Part shown: in pieces, positions 33,822 to 45,550 of the stretch
How positions within the stretch are numbered: position 1 is the stretch's first letter
Layout: every line of letters begins with the position of its first letter
Assembly: GCA_022559845.1 (NCBI GenBank)
Contig: CM040120.1
Coordinates: forward strand, 308,238,740-308,302,739
Source: Amorphophallus konjac
Taxonomy: Eukaryota; Streptophyta; Magnoliopsida; Alismatales; Araceae
Length of the DNA stretch: 64,000 nucleotides
Direction of reading: 5' to 3'
Translations under genes and position numbers: made by a program
The notes under the pieces: model-generated
Seen by the model: only the letters and a program-made list of their open reading frames with translations
Told to the model about the DNA's origin: nothing
Databases searched by the model: none

Positions 33822-36149
33822 TGTAGATCTCTAATTTAGAATAATCCACTTAAGAAAAATATCAAAGAAAAGACATGCAATAAGCATCAATATGGAGGAA
33901 AATATATGCACGAGGTGCACAAGGGGATGTGATCGCCAGAGACGCGAGGCCTCAAAAATATAACAATGAAAGCATGGGAGAGATCGCGAAAAATACCTTG
34001 GAGTGCGGGGATGTGAGTGCTTCCTTTCTCTTCAAATCGGCCGGCCGATGAAGAGAGTTCTTGCTTTTATTACCCTTGCAAAAAAAGACAAACACCAATA
34101 AAAAATATGGATTAGAATAAAGGTGAGTGTAGCATCAAATCCATATATATAAATGAGCATGCAAATATGATTAAAACACACCTTGTGGGTGTTGGCCCTT
34201 AAACCCCTATGCAAAAAGGTGTGGGAGATGAATGATGCATGCAAAAAAAATAAGGGAAGTGTGCAAGAGTTGCACTATGGGGAGATCTCAATGTGATGGT
34301 TGAGAAAAAAAAATCAATAAAACAATGATGCATGCATGTTAACGAATATCAAAAGGAGAATAAAAATAAAATAGGAGGAGCCTGTTGCTTGTGGCTTGAA
34401 CATAACAAATCGGGCGTTAAAAAATATAACAATGAAAGCATGGGAGAGATCGCGAAAAATACCTTGGAGTGCGGGGATGTGAGTGCTTCCTTTCTCTTCA
34501 AATCGGCCGGCCGATGAAGAGAGTTCTTGCTTTTATTACCCTTGCAAAACAAACAAATACCACCAAAAGAATTGAATTAGAAACAAGGTGGGTGTAGCAT
34601 CAAATTCAATAAAAATATATGAGCATGAAAGCATGTAAAAGAACACACCTTAAGGGGATTGCCCTTAAACCCCTATGCAAAAGGGATGGGAGATGTATGA
34701 TGAATGCAAAATAGAATAGGGGAAAGAGTGCAAGAGTTGCACTAAAGGGGAGCCTCAACGTGGTTGGGAATAATAAATCAATAGAACAATAGAATATGAT
34801 GCATGCATGAATTAAATAAAAATACAAGATAGTGAAAAGGAGATGAGATAAAAAATCTTGTTTGTGATCGGTGCTCCTTGGCTTGAATGCTCAATGGGGA
34901 GAAAGCTTCAAAAGGGATGAAGACTTGATGTTGAAACTCCTCCTCCTTAGCCAAAAAAAAACCCCTTCGGTTCCTGTAAAAAGAAGAACAAACAGAAGAA
35001 AAAGAAGAGAACAGAAGAGAAAATAAAAAAAAACAGAAGAAGAAGGGGAAAGAAGAATAGCATGGGAAGAAGAAGAAGACGGGAGAAGAAGAAGACGGCA
35101 GAAGAAGAAGAATAGAAGAAAAAAAACAGAAGAGAAGAAGAAAGAACAAAAGAAAAACCAAGGGTCAGAAGCCTTCGGAATCCAACCCGTTAACAGAGCT
35201 CGGAAGCTCTATTAATAAGGTAACAAAGGGATAAGAGGGAAAGAGTCCAAAAGGGGGAGGACTAGGCTGGGCAAGAGCCCAAACGAAGTAGGAGTCTTTC
35301 TGGGAAAGACTGCATCCGTTCGGAACACAAAATTGAAACACGACTTGGACCAGGGCGTCAATTGAAGAATTGACGACCTACCAAAGGGCGTCTTTTAAAA
35401 ACACGCCTTATATAAGGGCGTTAATTCAAAAATCAAATTTTAGAATTTATTTGGAAAATTATGAAACACGTCTGCTTCAAAGGCGTTAATTAAAACACGC
35501 CCTAGCAAAGGACGTTAATTCAAAATATTCAAAATAGGGCCATTTTTTATTTCTCAATATTATTTTCTCATTTTTTAGGTGGAGGTGCATCTCGTCGCCC
35601 TGATTCCAACGACTATTTTTGCGAATTTTTCTGACACCTGGAAGGCCACCAAATCACCTCTGGAAGGGGTTGAAAAATAATATTAAAATATTCAATTTGA
35701 AAGTCACGCCCTTGTTTAAGGCGTGAATTCATTTTGTTTAATTTTTTTATTATTTTTAGATTCAAAATAACGCCCCCTTTTAAGTCGTTAATTCCTGAAA
35801 AATTCCGAAAAATTCCCAGAAAAATCTAGAAAAATAGGAATTTGAAAGAATGGACGCCCTCCAATATAGTCGTTAATTTTTTAAGAAACGCCCATGTATA
35901 AGTCGTTATTTAAAAGACGCCCCACGTCAAGTCGTTAATTCGGAAAAATAGAGAAAAATATCCAGAAAATCTAAAAAAATCCAGAAAAATCCAAAAAAAT
36001 AGGGAAAAATAGAAAAGGGTGAAAAAAGGGAGAAATCTAAAAAAAGGTGGGAAAAACCACTCAAATAGAAATAATTTGAGGGTCAAATTGGGACATTACA
36101 AGGCAATATGAGATGTACTCACAGTAACGTCAATTTTGGCGTGTCTACA
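33822..36149 (-). repeat. 5' LTR (2328 bp) with a 465-bp chimeric insertion
   Basis: It matches the 3' LTR except for about 465 bp inside it. The segment at 33954-34083 is repeated at 34419-34548. Between them, about 34084-34418, is a diverged version of the LTR sequence that normally follows (compare 25271-25600). The LTR is therefore a mosaic of two related sequences. An extra GAAGAAGAAGACGGGAGAA-type 18-bp repeat lies near 35080. Confidence 0.9.
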
Positions 36150-37690
36150 GGTAGTAGGCTGTGAAAGCCAGAGGGGAGCAGGCCTTGAGCAAGGGTCTTA
36201 GCCGAAGTATAGCATGATTGAAAATTATGATATCAGACTTTAGCGAAAATGGCTAAGCTGAAAGATAGGATAGTTGAAGAATTGTGAAAGCGAGCTTGAG
36301 CCGAAGAGGCTGAGTTGGAATGCAAGATAGTTGAAATGTGAGATAGCGAGCTATGGCTGAAATGGCTAAGCTGAAGAACGAGATAGCTAAGCTGAAAGAC
36401 AAAATAGCTGAAGAGTTGCGATAGTTGGCTCGGGCCAAAATGACTAAGCCGAGAGATAAGATAGCTAAGGTGTAAGGTAGCGGGCTTTGGCTGGCATGGC
36501 CAAGCCGAAAGATGAGATAGCTGAAGTTTATTGTAGTGGGCTTTGGCGGGAATGGCTAAACCGAAGGATAGGATAGCTAAGGGATTGTGATAGTAGGCTT
36601 TGGTCAAAATGGCTAAGCCGAACGATAGGATAGTGGCCGTGTGTGATAGCGGACTTTGCAACGCCAAAATCAGGGAAAGTGGACTTCCGAGCTGACATCC
36701 AGGAAAGTGGACTATGAGACGAAATTGAGGAGAGAGAGACTAAAAGTCAAAATCAGGGGAAGCGGGCTTGGGCCAGAAAACTATAGGAATGGGCTTATAA
36801 GCCGGAATGGGGGGGGGGTTGGGCTTTAAAGCCGAAATCAGGAGGGATGGGCTTATAAGCCGAAATCAGAGGAAGCGGGCTTCGACGAAAGGTCTAGGCC
36901 ACTAAGTTGTATTGATTATTACGGTGGGGCGGATGGGTTGGTCCGATAGTGGGCTTTGGCCAAAATAGCTAGGCCGAAGGATAGAGCAGTTGAAATGTAT
37001 ATTAGCGGGCTTTGCTAAGTCGGAAGATGAGATAGAGGAAATTATGATAGCGGCTTTGGCCGAAATGGCTAAGCCGAAAGGTGGAGTAGCTGAAAACATA
37101 CGATAGTGGACTTTAGCCGGAATGGCTAAGCCGGGAAAATAAGATAGCTGAAAATTGCTGGAGCGACTTTGGCCTGAATGGCTAAGCCAGAAGATGGAAT
37201 AGCTGAAAATGCATGGTAGTGAGCTTTAGCCGAAATGGCTAGGCCGAGAGGTAAAGTAGCCACAAGACATGAGGTAGCAAGCTTTGGCCGGAATGGCTAA
37301 GCCGGATTATGGAATAGCTGAAAATGTATGGTAGCGGGCTTTGGCCGAAATTGCTAAGTCGGAAGGTAAAATAGTTGAAAATTATGCCAGCGGCCTCAAC
37401 CGAAGGATAGGATAGCTAAAGATATACGGTAGCAAGCTTCGGCCAAAATGGCTGAGCCAGAGGATAGACTGACCGAAAGATATAAGGTGGCAGGCTTCGG
37501 CCGGAATGGCTAAGCCAGAGGATAGGATAGCTGAACATATATGGTAGCAGGCTTCGGCCGAGGTGGCTACGCCTGATGATAAAATAGCTGAAATATATGA
37601 TAGGATGTTGAGTTTGCAGACAAGGATAATTGGCTTAATTTGGATGGACATCAAGGCCAGAAGATAGGATAGCGAATCTTGGTAAGATGT
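36150..37690. repeat. Target copy GGTAG and tandem array B (55-60 bp)
   Basis: After the GGTAG target copy (36150-36154) array A tails off into array B. Its unit has the form GGGCTTTGGCCGAAATGGCTAAGCCG, AAAGATAGGATAGCTGAAA. Starts near 37052, 37107, 37163, 37218, 37278 and 37337 give a period of 55-60 bp. Copies are quite diverged. No credible gene. Confidence 0.85.
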
Positions 37691-37699
37691 CGGGCTCAG

Positions 37700-38340
37700 A
37701 AGTAATATGGGATAGATGTTTGACTCGACGGACTGTCAAAGTCAACCAACCTGGCTCAGACGGGAGGTCTGGGTCAAGGGCAGAATACAAACGTCGACCC
37801 GATGAGATGTCGGAGTCAACAAACCTTGCTCAGACGGTAGGTCTGGGGCAATGGCAGAATCTAGACGTCAACCATATGATATGTCAGAGTCAACCAAAAC
37901 CTTGCTCAGACGGCATGTCTGGGGCAAGGGCAAAATACAGAATATAAATGTTGACCCGAGGGTACATCGAGGTCAACCAACCTGACAGAGACGTGAGGTC
38001 TAGACCAGGGTAGAGTACATGCGTCGACTTGATGAGATGTCAAAGTCAACCAACCTTGTTCAGACGGGAGGTCTGAACCAAGGGCAGAATATAGATGTAG
38101 ATGCCGACCTGATGGTACATCGAGGCCAACCCACATGGTAGAGACGTGAGGTCTAAAACAGGGAAGAATATAGCTGTTGATTCGTCAGAATGCCAAAGTC
38201 AACCAACTTGGCGAAGACGTGAGATCTAAGCCAAGGGTAGAATATGCTGTTGACTCAACGGAATGCCGAAGTCAGCCAACTTGGCGAAGACGTGAGGTCT
38301 AAGCCAAGGGAAGTGGTCCGCTTCTATTGTTGACCTCCAT
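37700..38340. repeat. Tandem array C (about 74 bp, eight units)
   Basis: The unit contains GTCAACCAACCTGGCTCAGACG, GGAGGTCTGGGTCAAGGGCAGAATA and GTCGACCCGATGAGATG. Starts near 37741, 37815, 37889, 37971, 38045, 38125, 38197 and 38271 give spacings of 72-82 bp. Confidence 0.88.
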
Positions 38341-38550
38341 TTTTATGTGTGTCATTGCCTCCTGGTATAGACCAGCCCATCGTGAGAGCTATGTTGTCCG
38401 GTGGGGCTATTAATGGACTTGACTGTTTTGTTATAGCATCGATGGGACTTGTTAATGAACTTGATTGCCTTGCTATTGCACCGGTTGGATTATCGATTAG
38501 CATCTGAGAGCTCGGCTAAGGCAGGGCTCCTCAAGCGAGAGGGGAAAAGG
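38341..38550. other. Spacer ending in target copy AAAGG
   Basis: The spacer has two diverged copies of a phrase around GGACTTGACTGTTTTGTTATAGC and then the beginning of array D (AGAGCTCGGCTAAGGCAGGGCTCCTCA). The last five bases, AAAGG, are the left target copy of the solo LTR. Confidence 0.7.
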
Positions 38551-40107
38551 TGTTGGTTATGTATGTCCTCAAGCCAATCATAACATATACAATCTTGTTC
38601 ATTAATAATGATAAAGGCTTTTAACATTCATTATGTATGATTCATTTATCATTTCATAATAAAGTCCATGAATATGCGCAATGGATATTAATTATGATGA
38701 GATCATAACAATGAGATTAGTATCCTTTAAACGCATATTCTTAATTGTTCCTAGTTGGGGATATCTGAGAAGGACATCAGATATCCAGTGAAACTAGTAC
38801 AGGTTGCACCTGCTCATATGATGAGGGTGGATGGTCTCATAGACACTTGTGTGGAGACACTAAGGTGAACCTATAGGTGCTCATTGATGAATGAGTTCAC
38901 TGAATTGATCCGACATGAATCACTGGATGGTAATATTACCTGACTGTCAACCAGTTAGATTCATCATCACAGTGACGTGATTAGTTCTTTGACCTGAGAC
39001 ACCAATGACATCTTGTCGGTAGACTTTTGGGTTTTGACCTTAGCTTATAGATCTCTACACATGAGGTCTCAATCCGTTATGTGATCGGATCCAGTGGAAT
39101 ACCTTCGAAGGTGATTGTATGATCAATACAAGATCATTCGCTCTCGGTAATTGAGAGAGAATGCTCTAGGGAGTGATGCCTAGGAGTCCCTGGCCAGGGC
39201 AAGACAACATATCAGAAAAGGAGTTTTCTGGTAATGCTTTTATGGCATCTAATCCAAGTGAGTATGTGTTCTTGGGTTTGACAGTTAACCATACCCACAA
39301 GCATACTCGAGAGCATTGTATGAGTGAAGGACTATAGTCACGTGGTAACTGTTGACGGAAGGGTTCCTTGAGCGGGTTGTTGAACCCCATTGCCTTCTAG
39401 GGTCATGCGGTGTTGCTTGGCACCCAACATGATCAGAAGCCCAATCAATTATCATGAGATGATAATTAGATGAAGTGTTTATTTAATATGAGATATTAAA
39501 TAGACTCATTTTACCAATAAAGGGGTTATTGGGCTATTGGGCTGAAAATTGGACTGGCACTTGGGCCTAGAGGGTCACACGCATATAGGTTCTTTAGTTA
39601 GGGGATATTAAGTGGGTGTTCATATTAATCCAGGGACTTTTATGAAAACTGGAATGGATTGATATATATATATATGTGCCAAAGAGAAACCCTAGCCAAG
39701 CTCAAGGGTATTCCCACGTTGTGGCAGCCGCCCCTCCTCCATCTCTTCTCTCTGGTCGCCCTTTCTCTTTCCTACAGGAGCACAAGGTCGCATGCCTCCC
39801 CGAGTGCCCTTGATGAGGAGTCGAGCGAGAGATCAGCCGGTGAGAGACGAGACGAGGATGATCCCTCAACCTGAGAACCACGTGGATACCGCTGGAGGCC
39901 GGGCACCTGCGCGGCTAGCGGCGTCGCTCGGAAGGAATCAACCCTCGGTCGCGGATCTGACTCCGCGCAAGGTGAAGATCTGATCTTCTATCGTTTAGGT
40001 TTGTAGAAACGGATCAAGGGTCACGGGGATCTGAGAGGAGAAAAAATTTAAATTCCGCTGCGTTTTCTGATCACTCATTATTATCTAGTCCCTTCCAGAT
40101 CCTTACA
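38551..40107 (+). mobile_element. Solo copia-type LTR, TSD AAAGG
   Basis: 1557 bp running TGTTGGTTATG...CCTTACA, flanked by AAAGG at 38546-38550 and 40108-40112. No internal region remains. A TATA-like (TA)n lies at about 39661-39675, followed by a typical R-U5 tail ending with AAATTCCGCTGCG (about 40050). This arrangement gives the plus orientation. Assignment to copia is from the LTR style and is not proven. Confidence 0.85.
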
Positions 40108-40112
40108 AAAGG

Positions 40113-40660
40113 TTTATGGGCCCAATCTGGGGGGCAATGTTTAAGAGCTCAGCGAGGGCAGAGTGCCTCAGGCCAAGGAAAGGGTCTATGGGCCCAATCT
40201 AGGGGCCAATTTTTAGAGCTTGGCAAGGGCAGAGTGCCTCAGGCCAAGGGAAAAGGGTTTTATGGGCCCAATCTGGGGGGTAATGTTTAAAGCTCAGCGA
40301 GGGCGGAGTGCCTCAGGCCAAGGGAAAAGGTCTATGGGCCCAATCTAGGGGTCAATTTTTAGAACTCGGCAAGGGTGGAATGCCTCAGGCCAAGGGAAAA
40401 GGGTTTTTATGGGCCCAATCCGGGGGCAATGTTTAAAGCTCGGCGAGGGCGGAGTGCCTTAGGCCAAGGGAAAAGGTCTATGGGCCCAATCTAGGGTTCA
40501 ATTTTTAGAGCTCGGCGAGGATGGAATGCCTCAGGCCAAGGTAAAAGGGTTTTATGGGCCCAATCTGGCGGGACCGATGGGCAATGTCTAAGAGCTCGGT
40601 GAGGGCGAAGTGCCTCAGGCCAAGGAAAGGGTTTATGAGCCAAGTGGGACAAATTTGGTA
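40113..40660. repeat. Tandem array D: 72-74 bp unit with alternating A/B dimers
   Basis: Seven units begin with TATGGGCCCAATC. They alternate between type A (CTGGGGGGCAATGTTTAA) and type B (CTAGGGGCCAATTTTTAGA): A near 40114, B 40187, A 40261, B 40333, A 40407, B 40480, A 40553. The dimer of about 146 bp is therefore the amplified unit. Confidence 0.9.
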
Positions 40661-41676
40661 TTTCTTAGTATGTTTGTGTAGTTGCTCCGGTAGAATGTCG
40701 AAGGATGGCGAGAATATATTGGTTAGAAACATAGATTCAAGGCCGAAGGTAGAGGGTCAACCCCGGTGAGATTGATGGGAAGCATCCCACATGATGAGAA
40801 GTTGGCAAAGCCGATGAATGTTTATTTGATGACCTGGCTGGAGGATCCAGGCTAAGGACGGAAGGGGAACCCCGATGGGGCTCGGACCCATGTTTGAGAC
40901 AGGAGGCCCAGTGGCCAATGAAGGCTTCTTAGTCTCGGTGGGACTGTTGATACAAGCTTTGCAGCTCGACTAGTGTGTCAGCTCGAGTGTTTTAGACTTA
41001 ATCAGCATGGATCCTTCGACAGCGGGGAGGTTGCTGCATGACTGCTTCGAGTTGACGTTGCCCCGAGGGACAAATGGCAGCGGCTGTGTACAGAGTCATC
41101 GGCCACCCTTTATGTTACTATCTTTTGTGGGGATACCCGGAATGTTGTAGCCTGGCGAGGGTAGGCTCCCAGGTCTTGCACCGTATGCTGGTCTCTTGAC
41201 TTGCCTGCCTTAGCAGTTATGGTTGTGGGGTCTCTTCATCTCCAAAAATGGTTCCGGTGGCTTTAAGCTCCTCTAGCCGTGCACCATGCACTGGTTATAG
41301 GGATTTCATCTGAAGAAGAGACCGCAGGGCTTGCCCCCGTTCAATGGTACTAAATTGTATGGAGCAGCTTCCCGGAGAAAGGGAAATCACATTCTTCCAT
41401 TAAATGCAGCAAATGGGTCCTCTAAGCAAGGAGCTTGGAATCTTTAGCGGCCCACCTTGTCGAGCAATTAGTGTTTGCAGTGGGTTATATAGCTCCCGGC
41501 GGGACTTTGGTGTGCCCCGAATAATTCCATTATTTTCTTCTTTTTCTTCTATTGCACCCCCGGGCAGGGGTGGCTAGCTAGAGATTTCGCTCTCCCTTTT
41601 TATGCCCCCAGGCTGGGGTGTATAGCTAGAGAAGAGCTGCCCATAGCACCTCTTTTCATTAGGTAGCTTGTTCTCT
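40661..41676. other. Unassigned non-coding stretch
   Basis: About 1 kb between the tandem arrays and the gag region. No repeat unit or domain stands out. Two C-rich phrases, GCACCCCCGGGCAGGGGTGGCTAGCTAGAG (41554-41583) in two parts and GCCCCCAGGCTGGGGTGTATAGCTAGAG (41603-41630), look like a diverged pair of small palindromes. Confidence 0.5.
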
Positions 41677-42379
41677 TCAAGAATGATTGTGTAGATAAAT
41701 AGCAATAGGGAGATTCGGCCATTGGACTCCACCATCCTCTTTTTTGTTAGCGGCCCTCAAGTAGGGAATAGGGTCTTGCTGTGCCCAACGACACTTTAAA
41801 ACTTGATTACAGCTGAGTATCTTTTCATCCCTGCCCCCTGTCAGGTGTGTATATATTGGAATTATACTTCTATTGACTCCGGGAGGGGAGTATGCTATTG
41901 GGTGCCTCCTGAGTGAACGGGCCTCATTTGACAATTGTTTATTCACTTTGCCCCTTCTTACGCAGAGTGACTTGTCAAGGGCCGGTGGAGGGCGGGAGTA
42001 CATACCCCTGAGATAGGGTTGATCATCCCTCATCATGTGTTGGAATATGTAGAGCAGCGGTTGCAACGCACTGGGTCTTTTCATTCGGAAAGAGATTCTT
42101 CCCTGCATCCTTGTCATTTTACAATCGGCCCTGACATGGGTCGACTCTATTCTTGAACTGAGTGTCTTGAGTGAAGTCGACAGTGCATTGAGTAGCAAAG
42201 AAGCATCTTTTCTTTTCATATTTAGGTTCATTCTTTCTCTTGTTCTCAGTAGCTGCCCCTGGGGTGGAGCACCATTTGCATTTTGTTCGACTTCTTGGCA
42301 CAATGGAGGGAGCTAGAGATGCACTTCAAAGGGCGTGTTGTCCCAGTTGATATAGAGGGGCCGTGTCAGCTGCCATCTT

Positions 42380-43065
42380 AAAGGTGGGTAATTGGTGAGG
42401 GCGGGGTGGATCCACCCTATATTCACCTATCTGCAATTCACCATTTTGGATCAGGTCTTCTATGGTGTCTTTAAATGCATAACAGTCCTCGATGAGATGC
42501 CCCCTCTTTCGGTGATAGGGGCAGAACTGAGGGTCATCTTTTCTTTCGTTGTCATTTGGTCTCTTAAGCTCTGGGAGGATGACCTTGTTGTATTCGAGGG
42601 CCCACTCGAATAAAATTTGCGTCTTATCCTGGGGAAAGGAGTACGATCTTTTCATTCTTGCCCTTAGTGAGGGGGGCTTTTGCTCAGTAGTCTTGGAAGA
42701 AGAAGGGCCAGCTACCTCTTTTGATTTCTTTAGTTGACGCTCGAAGGCTTCAAAGTCAGCAGTGTTTATTCCTTCTTGTGCCGACCGCTCTTTGACTGGC
42801 TTATTCCTTTGAATTGGGGTAGTAGAAGCAGGGCAATACTTTGCCAAAAAGGCTTCAATGTCAATTACAATGTCATTTAATTGGTCGAAGGACTTGACTT
42901 CAAGGCCAATTACCCTCAGTAGGATCTCTTTCCTTAGATTGCGCTTGCATAGCTAGACAGCATCCTTGTAGCTCGGCTGATGTTTGCACCTTGCACTGAG
43001 ATTCTTCCAATGTTGAATGTAGTCTGAAGCAGACTCATCATCTTTTTGTTTGTAATTCTACCTCA
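42380..43065 (-). repeat. Second copy of the gag C-terminal segment (internal duplication)
   Basis: The segment encodes DYIQHWKNLSARC, RNLRKEILLRVIGLEVKSFDQLNDIVIDIEAF, MKRSYSFPQDKTQILFEWALEYN and CPYHRKRGHLIEDCYAFKDTIEDLI. Each phrase has a counterpart in the same order at about 44610-43950 (EYIKRWQNLSMRC, MKRLYSFTKDRTRVLFEWAVTYN, YPYHQIVGHPIGDCYIFKD). Protein similarity is clear but well below identity, so the duplication is old. Confidence 0.82.
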
Positions 43066-45550
43066 GTGACTTCTTCCTTAGTGGGCTTTATCTCAGCTAC
43101 TTGTTCCATCCCTAGCTTGCCCATTATTATTGGAACTGTCAGACTTTGGTGCGAGCCGACTAGTGGTGGGAGCGGATTTATTAGTGGCACTGCCTGAGGT
43201 GTAGAAGCTTCCCGTTGACGCACTTGGAAAGCTGAAGGGTTCAAGAAGGCCACGTGATGTACCGGCCGAGGGAGTGTGGTCCCTTCATGGTCATATGGTA
43301 ATCAGGGCATGGTTGGCTGCGGTGGGGCTCCAAGCAGTTCAGAGCCACCTTATAGGGCCTTGGGCGAGGGTCCCGCCTGCCCGGGTGCAGTTGGGTGTAA
43401 ACCCCTCTCGCTTAATCTTTTCCTCAGCACCTCGACTTCTTATATTTTTTGATACAGCTCCATCATTAGAGTAGTGTTAGCTTGGTAGAAGCCGAGAATG
43501 CTATTTCCCATACTGATCCCAGGTGGGACTAGCGGAATCTTGTTATCAGCACGAGGCGCATTTAGCCATGTATAGCTTGAAGCTCCTGCCCCCACGCCCT
43601 TATGCGGAGGAGGGGTATGATAGTGCACTGCTTCGGTAGGCCGTGGAGGGTGGCCCCACTCTACCTGGGACTGATGGCGAGAGGTAGATGCTGTAGCTTG
43701 GCCTGCCCTCACCGGTGTGTAGCATATCTCTTCATCTTCTTCTTCGACAGCTTGGCTCGCACTGGGCAAGGTCGATAAGGTATTGCAGGAGAGGACAACA
43801 CTCCTTTTTTTATTCTTTAGCTTATTCTTCTCTTTTCTATCTGCGGCTAATGCCTTATGTGCCATGCAAGCTTTCGCTACCTCCTCAGGTGATTGCTGGA
43901 ATAGAGATACCATATTGACTGCTCTTTCCATAGCAGTCAGTTCATGCGGGCGAGGAGGATCAACCTTGTAGTTGCCCATTTGTAGCTCCCCCCTCTTGAT
44001 TATCTTTTCAATAGCGTCTTTAAAGATGTAGCAATCTCCAATAGGGTGCCCAACTATCTGGTGATATGGATAGAAGCGAGGATGGTCTTTATTTCTAACA
44101 TCTTCCGGTCTCCTCGGCTCCGGTAAGGTAACATTGTTATATGTAACAGCCCATTCGAAGAGGACCCGAGTCCTGTCCTTGGTGAAAGAATAAAGCCTTT
44201 TCATTTTGACCCGCAAGGATGGGACTTCTTGCTACTCAGCTGGCTTAGCGGGAGGAGGGTTAGCCACTCCTTTCTCCTTTTATTTTTGTTGGTCGAACGC
44301 CTTGAAGTTGATTGTATGAACTTCCTTGGGCACTGGCCACTTGTCAGCAGACTTGCCCTTTTGACTTGCAGCAGTTGGAGCAGAGGGGGAGCTGGAGATG
44401 AAGGCTTCAATCTCTACGACCACATTATTTAGTCAGTCGAAATACCGTATTTCAATCCTGATCATCTTCCTGAGGATCTCCTGGCTCAGGTTTTGCTTAC
44501 AGATTTGCACTGCATCTTCTAGATGTGGCCGCCGCCTGCATCTCATACTGAGATTCTGCCATCTTTTAATGTACTCCAGTGTTGTTTCGTCATGTCTTTT
44601 CCTGGAGGCATATAGCTCGACCACCGTGACCTCTCTTTCAGCAACATGGAACTGCTCCGAGTTCTGTTGCATAGTAGCCCAATTACTGATAGAGCTGGCT
44701 GACAGATTTGAATACCATTCTAAAGCTAGGCTCATCAGTGAGGACCCAAAGAATTTTAGCAAGTAGGCTTCATCTGCTGCCAGATTGCCCATTACTGTCA
44801 TATAGTAAGTAATATGCTCCTTGGGAGAGCCCTTTCCACTGAACTTGTCAAACTTAGGTGGTTTTTTAATGTCAGGTGGGAGCCTTTTTGTAGCATACTG
44901 CAATGGATATGACACTTTGTATACATCAAAAGTGCTAAAATCCCCGTCTATCCTCTTGGCCAGCTTCATTTCAATTAGTTGTTCCACCATTGATTTATTC
45001 ACCACGGCCGAGTCCACGGGTCTTGGATGGAGATGCGCAGGATGCTGCGTGAAAGGAGTGGTTGGAGCCGCGGCTTGAGGTGCCAGTTGTGTCATTGGTG
45101 GCAATCGCTGCCTTTGTGGAAGTGTCGATGACGCCAATGGTGGCTGTAGGAAGTGTGGCTGAAAAGAGGCCTTGCCATGGCCCGGTGCTTGAGAAGTAGC
45201 TGGAGGTACAACATCGACCGGCTCAGGAGCTTTTCGGGATGGTTAAGCATGCACATCCCGCTGCCATGGGATAGGAGCATGTTCTGTCTTTTCATTTAAC
45301 TATTTCTTCGAAGCTTCAATCTCTTGTCGATAGTTTTGCAACCTCATTAAGACAGCTAGATATAGCGCTGCCATAGTGGGAGTAGTCTCGAATGCTTTGC
45401 CCGAGACACCTTCGGACAAAGCTGGCAGAGGAATCTCTTCTTCTTTAGAAGTCACCACGTTGGCAGTCAAAGTGGTGATAGCTTGCTTTTATTTGGCCGC
45501 TCTGAGCAATTCTCCTGCAGCTTTGCTTGTTCTTGTTACTAGCCCAGGCC

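Larger units (their letters stand above)
25011..36149 (-). mobile_element. Non-autonomous LTR retrotransposon of 11.1 kb (Tat-like or LARD-like)
   Basis: LTRs at 25011-26856 and 33822-36149 run TGTAGACACGCC...GAGATCTACA on the minus strand. The 5-bp target duplication GGTAG lies at 25006-25010 and 36150-36154. Inside are one long Pro-rich gag-like frame and no recognisable protease, reverse transcriptase or integrase. The strand is set by that frame, the PBS-like TTGGCGATCACGG beside the right LTR and a G-rich tract beside the left LTR. Movement would need enzymes from another element. Confidence 0.92.

Noticed and set aside
41677..42303. 208-codon minus-strand frame left of the gag region
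   Set aside because: It is in a different frame from gag and shows no protease or other retroelement motif. It could be a frameshifted remnant, but I cannot support a product.
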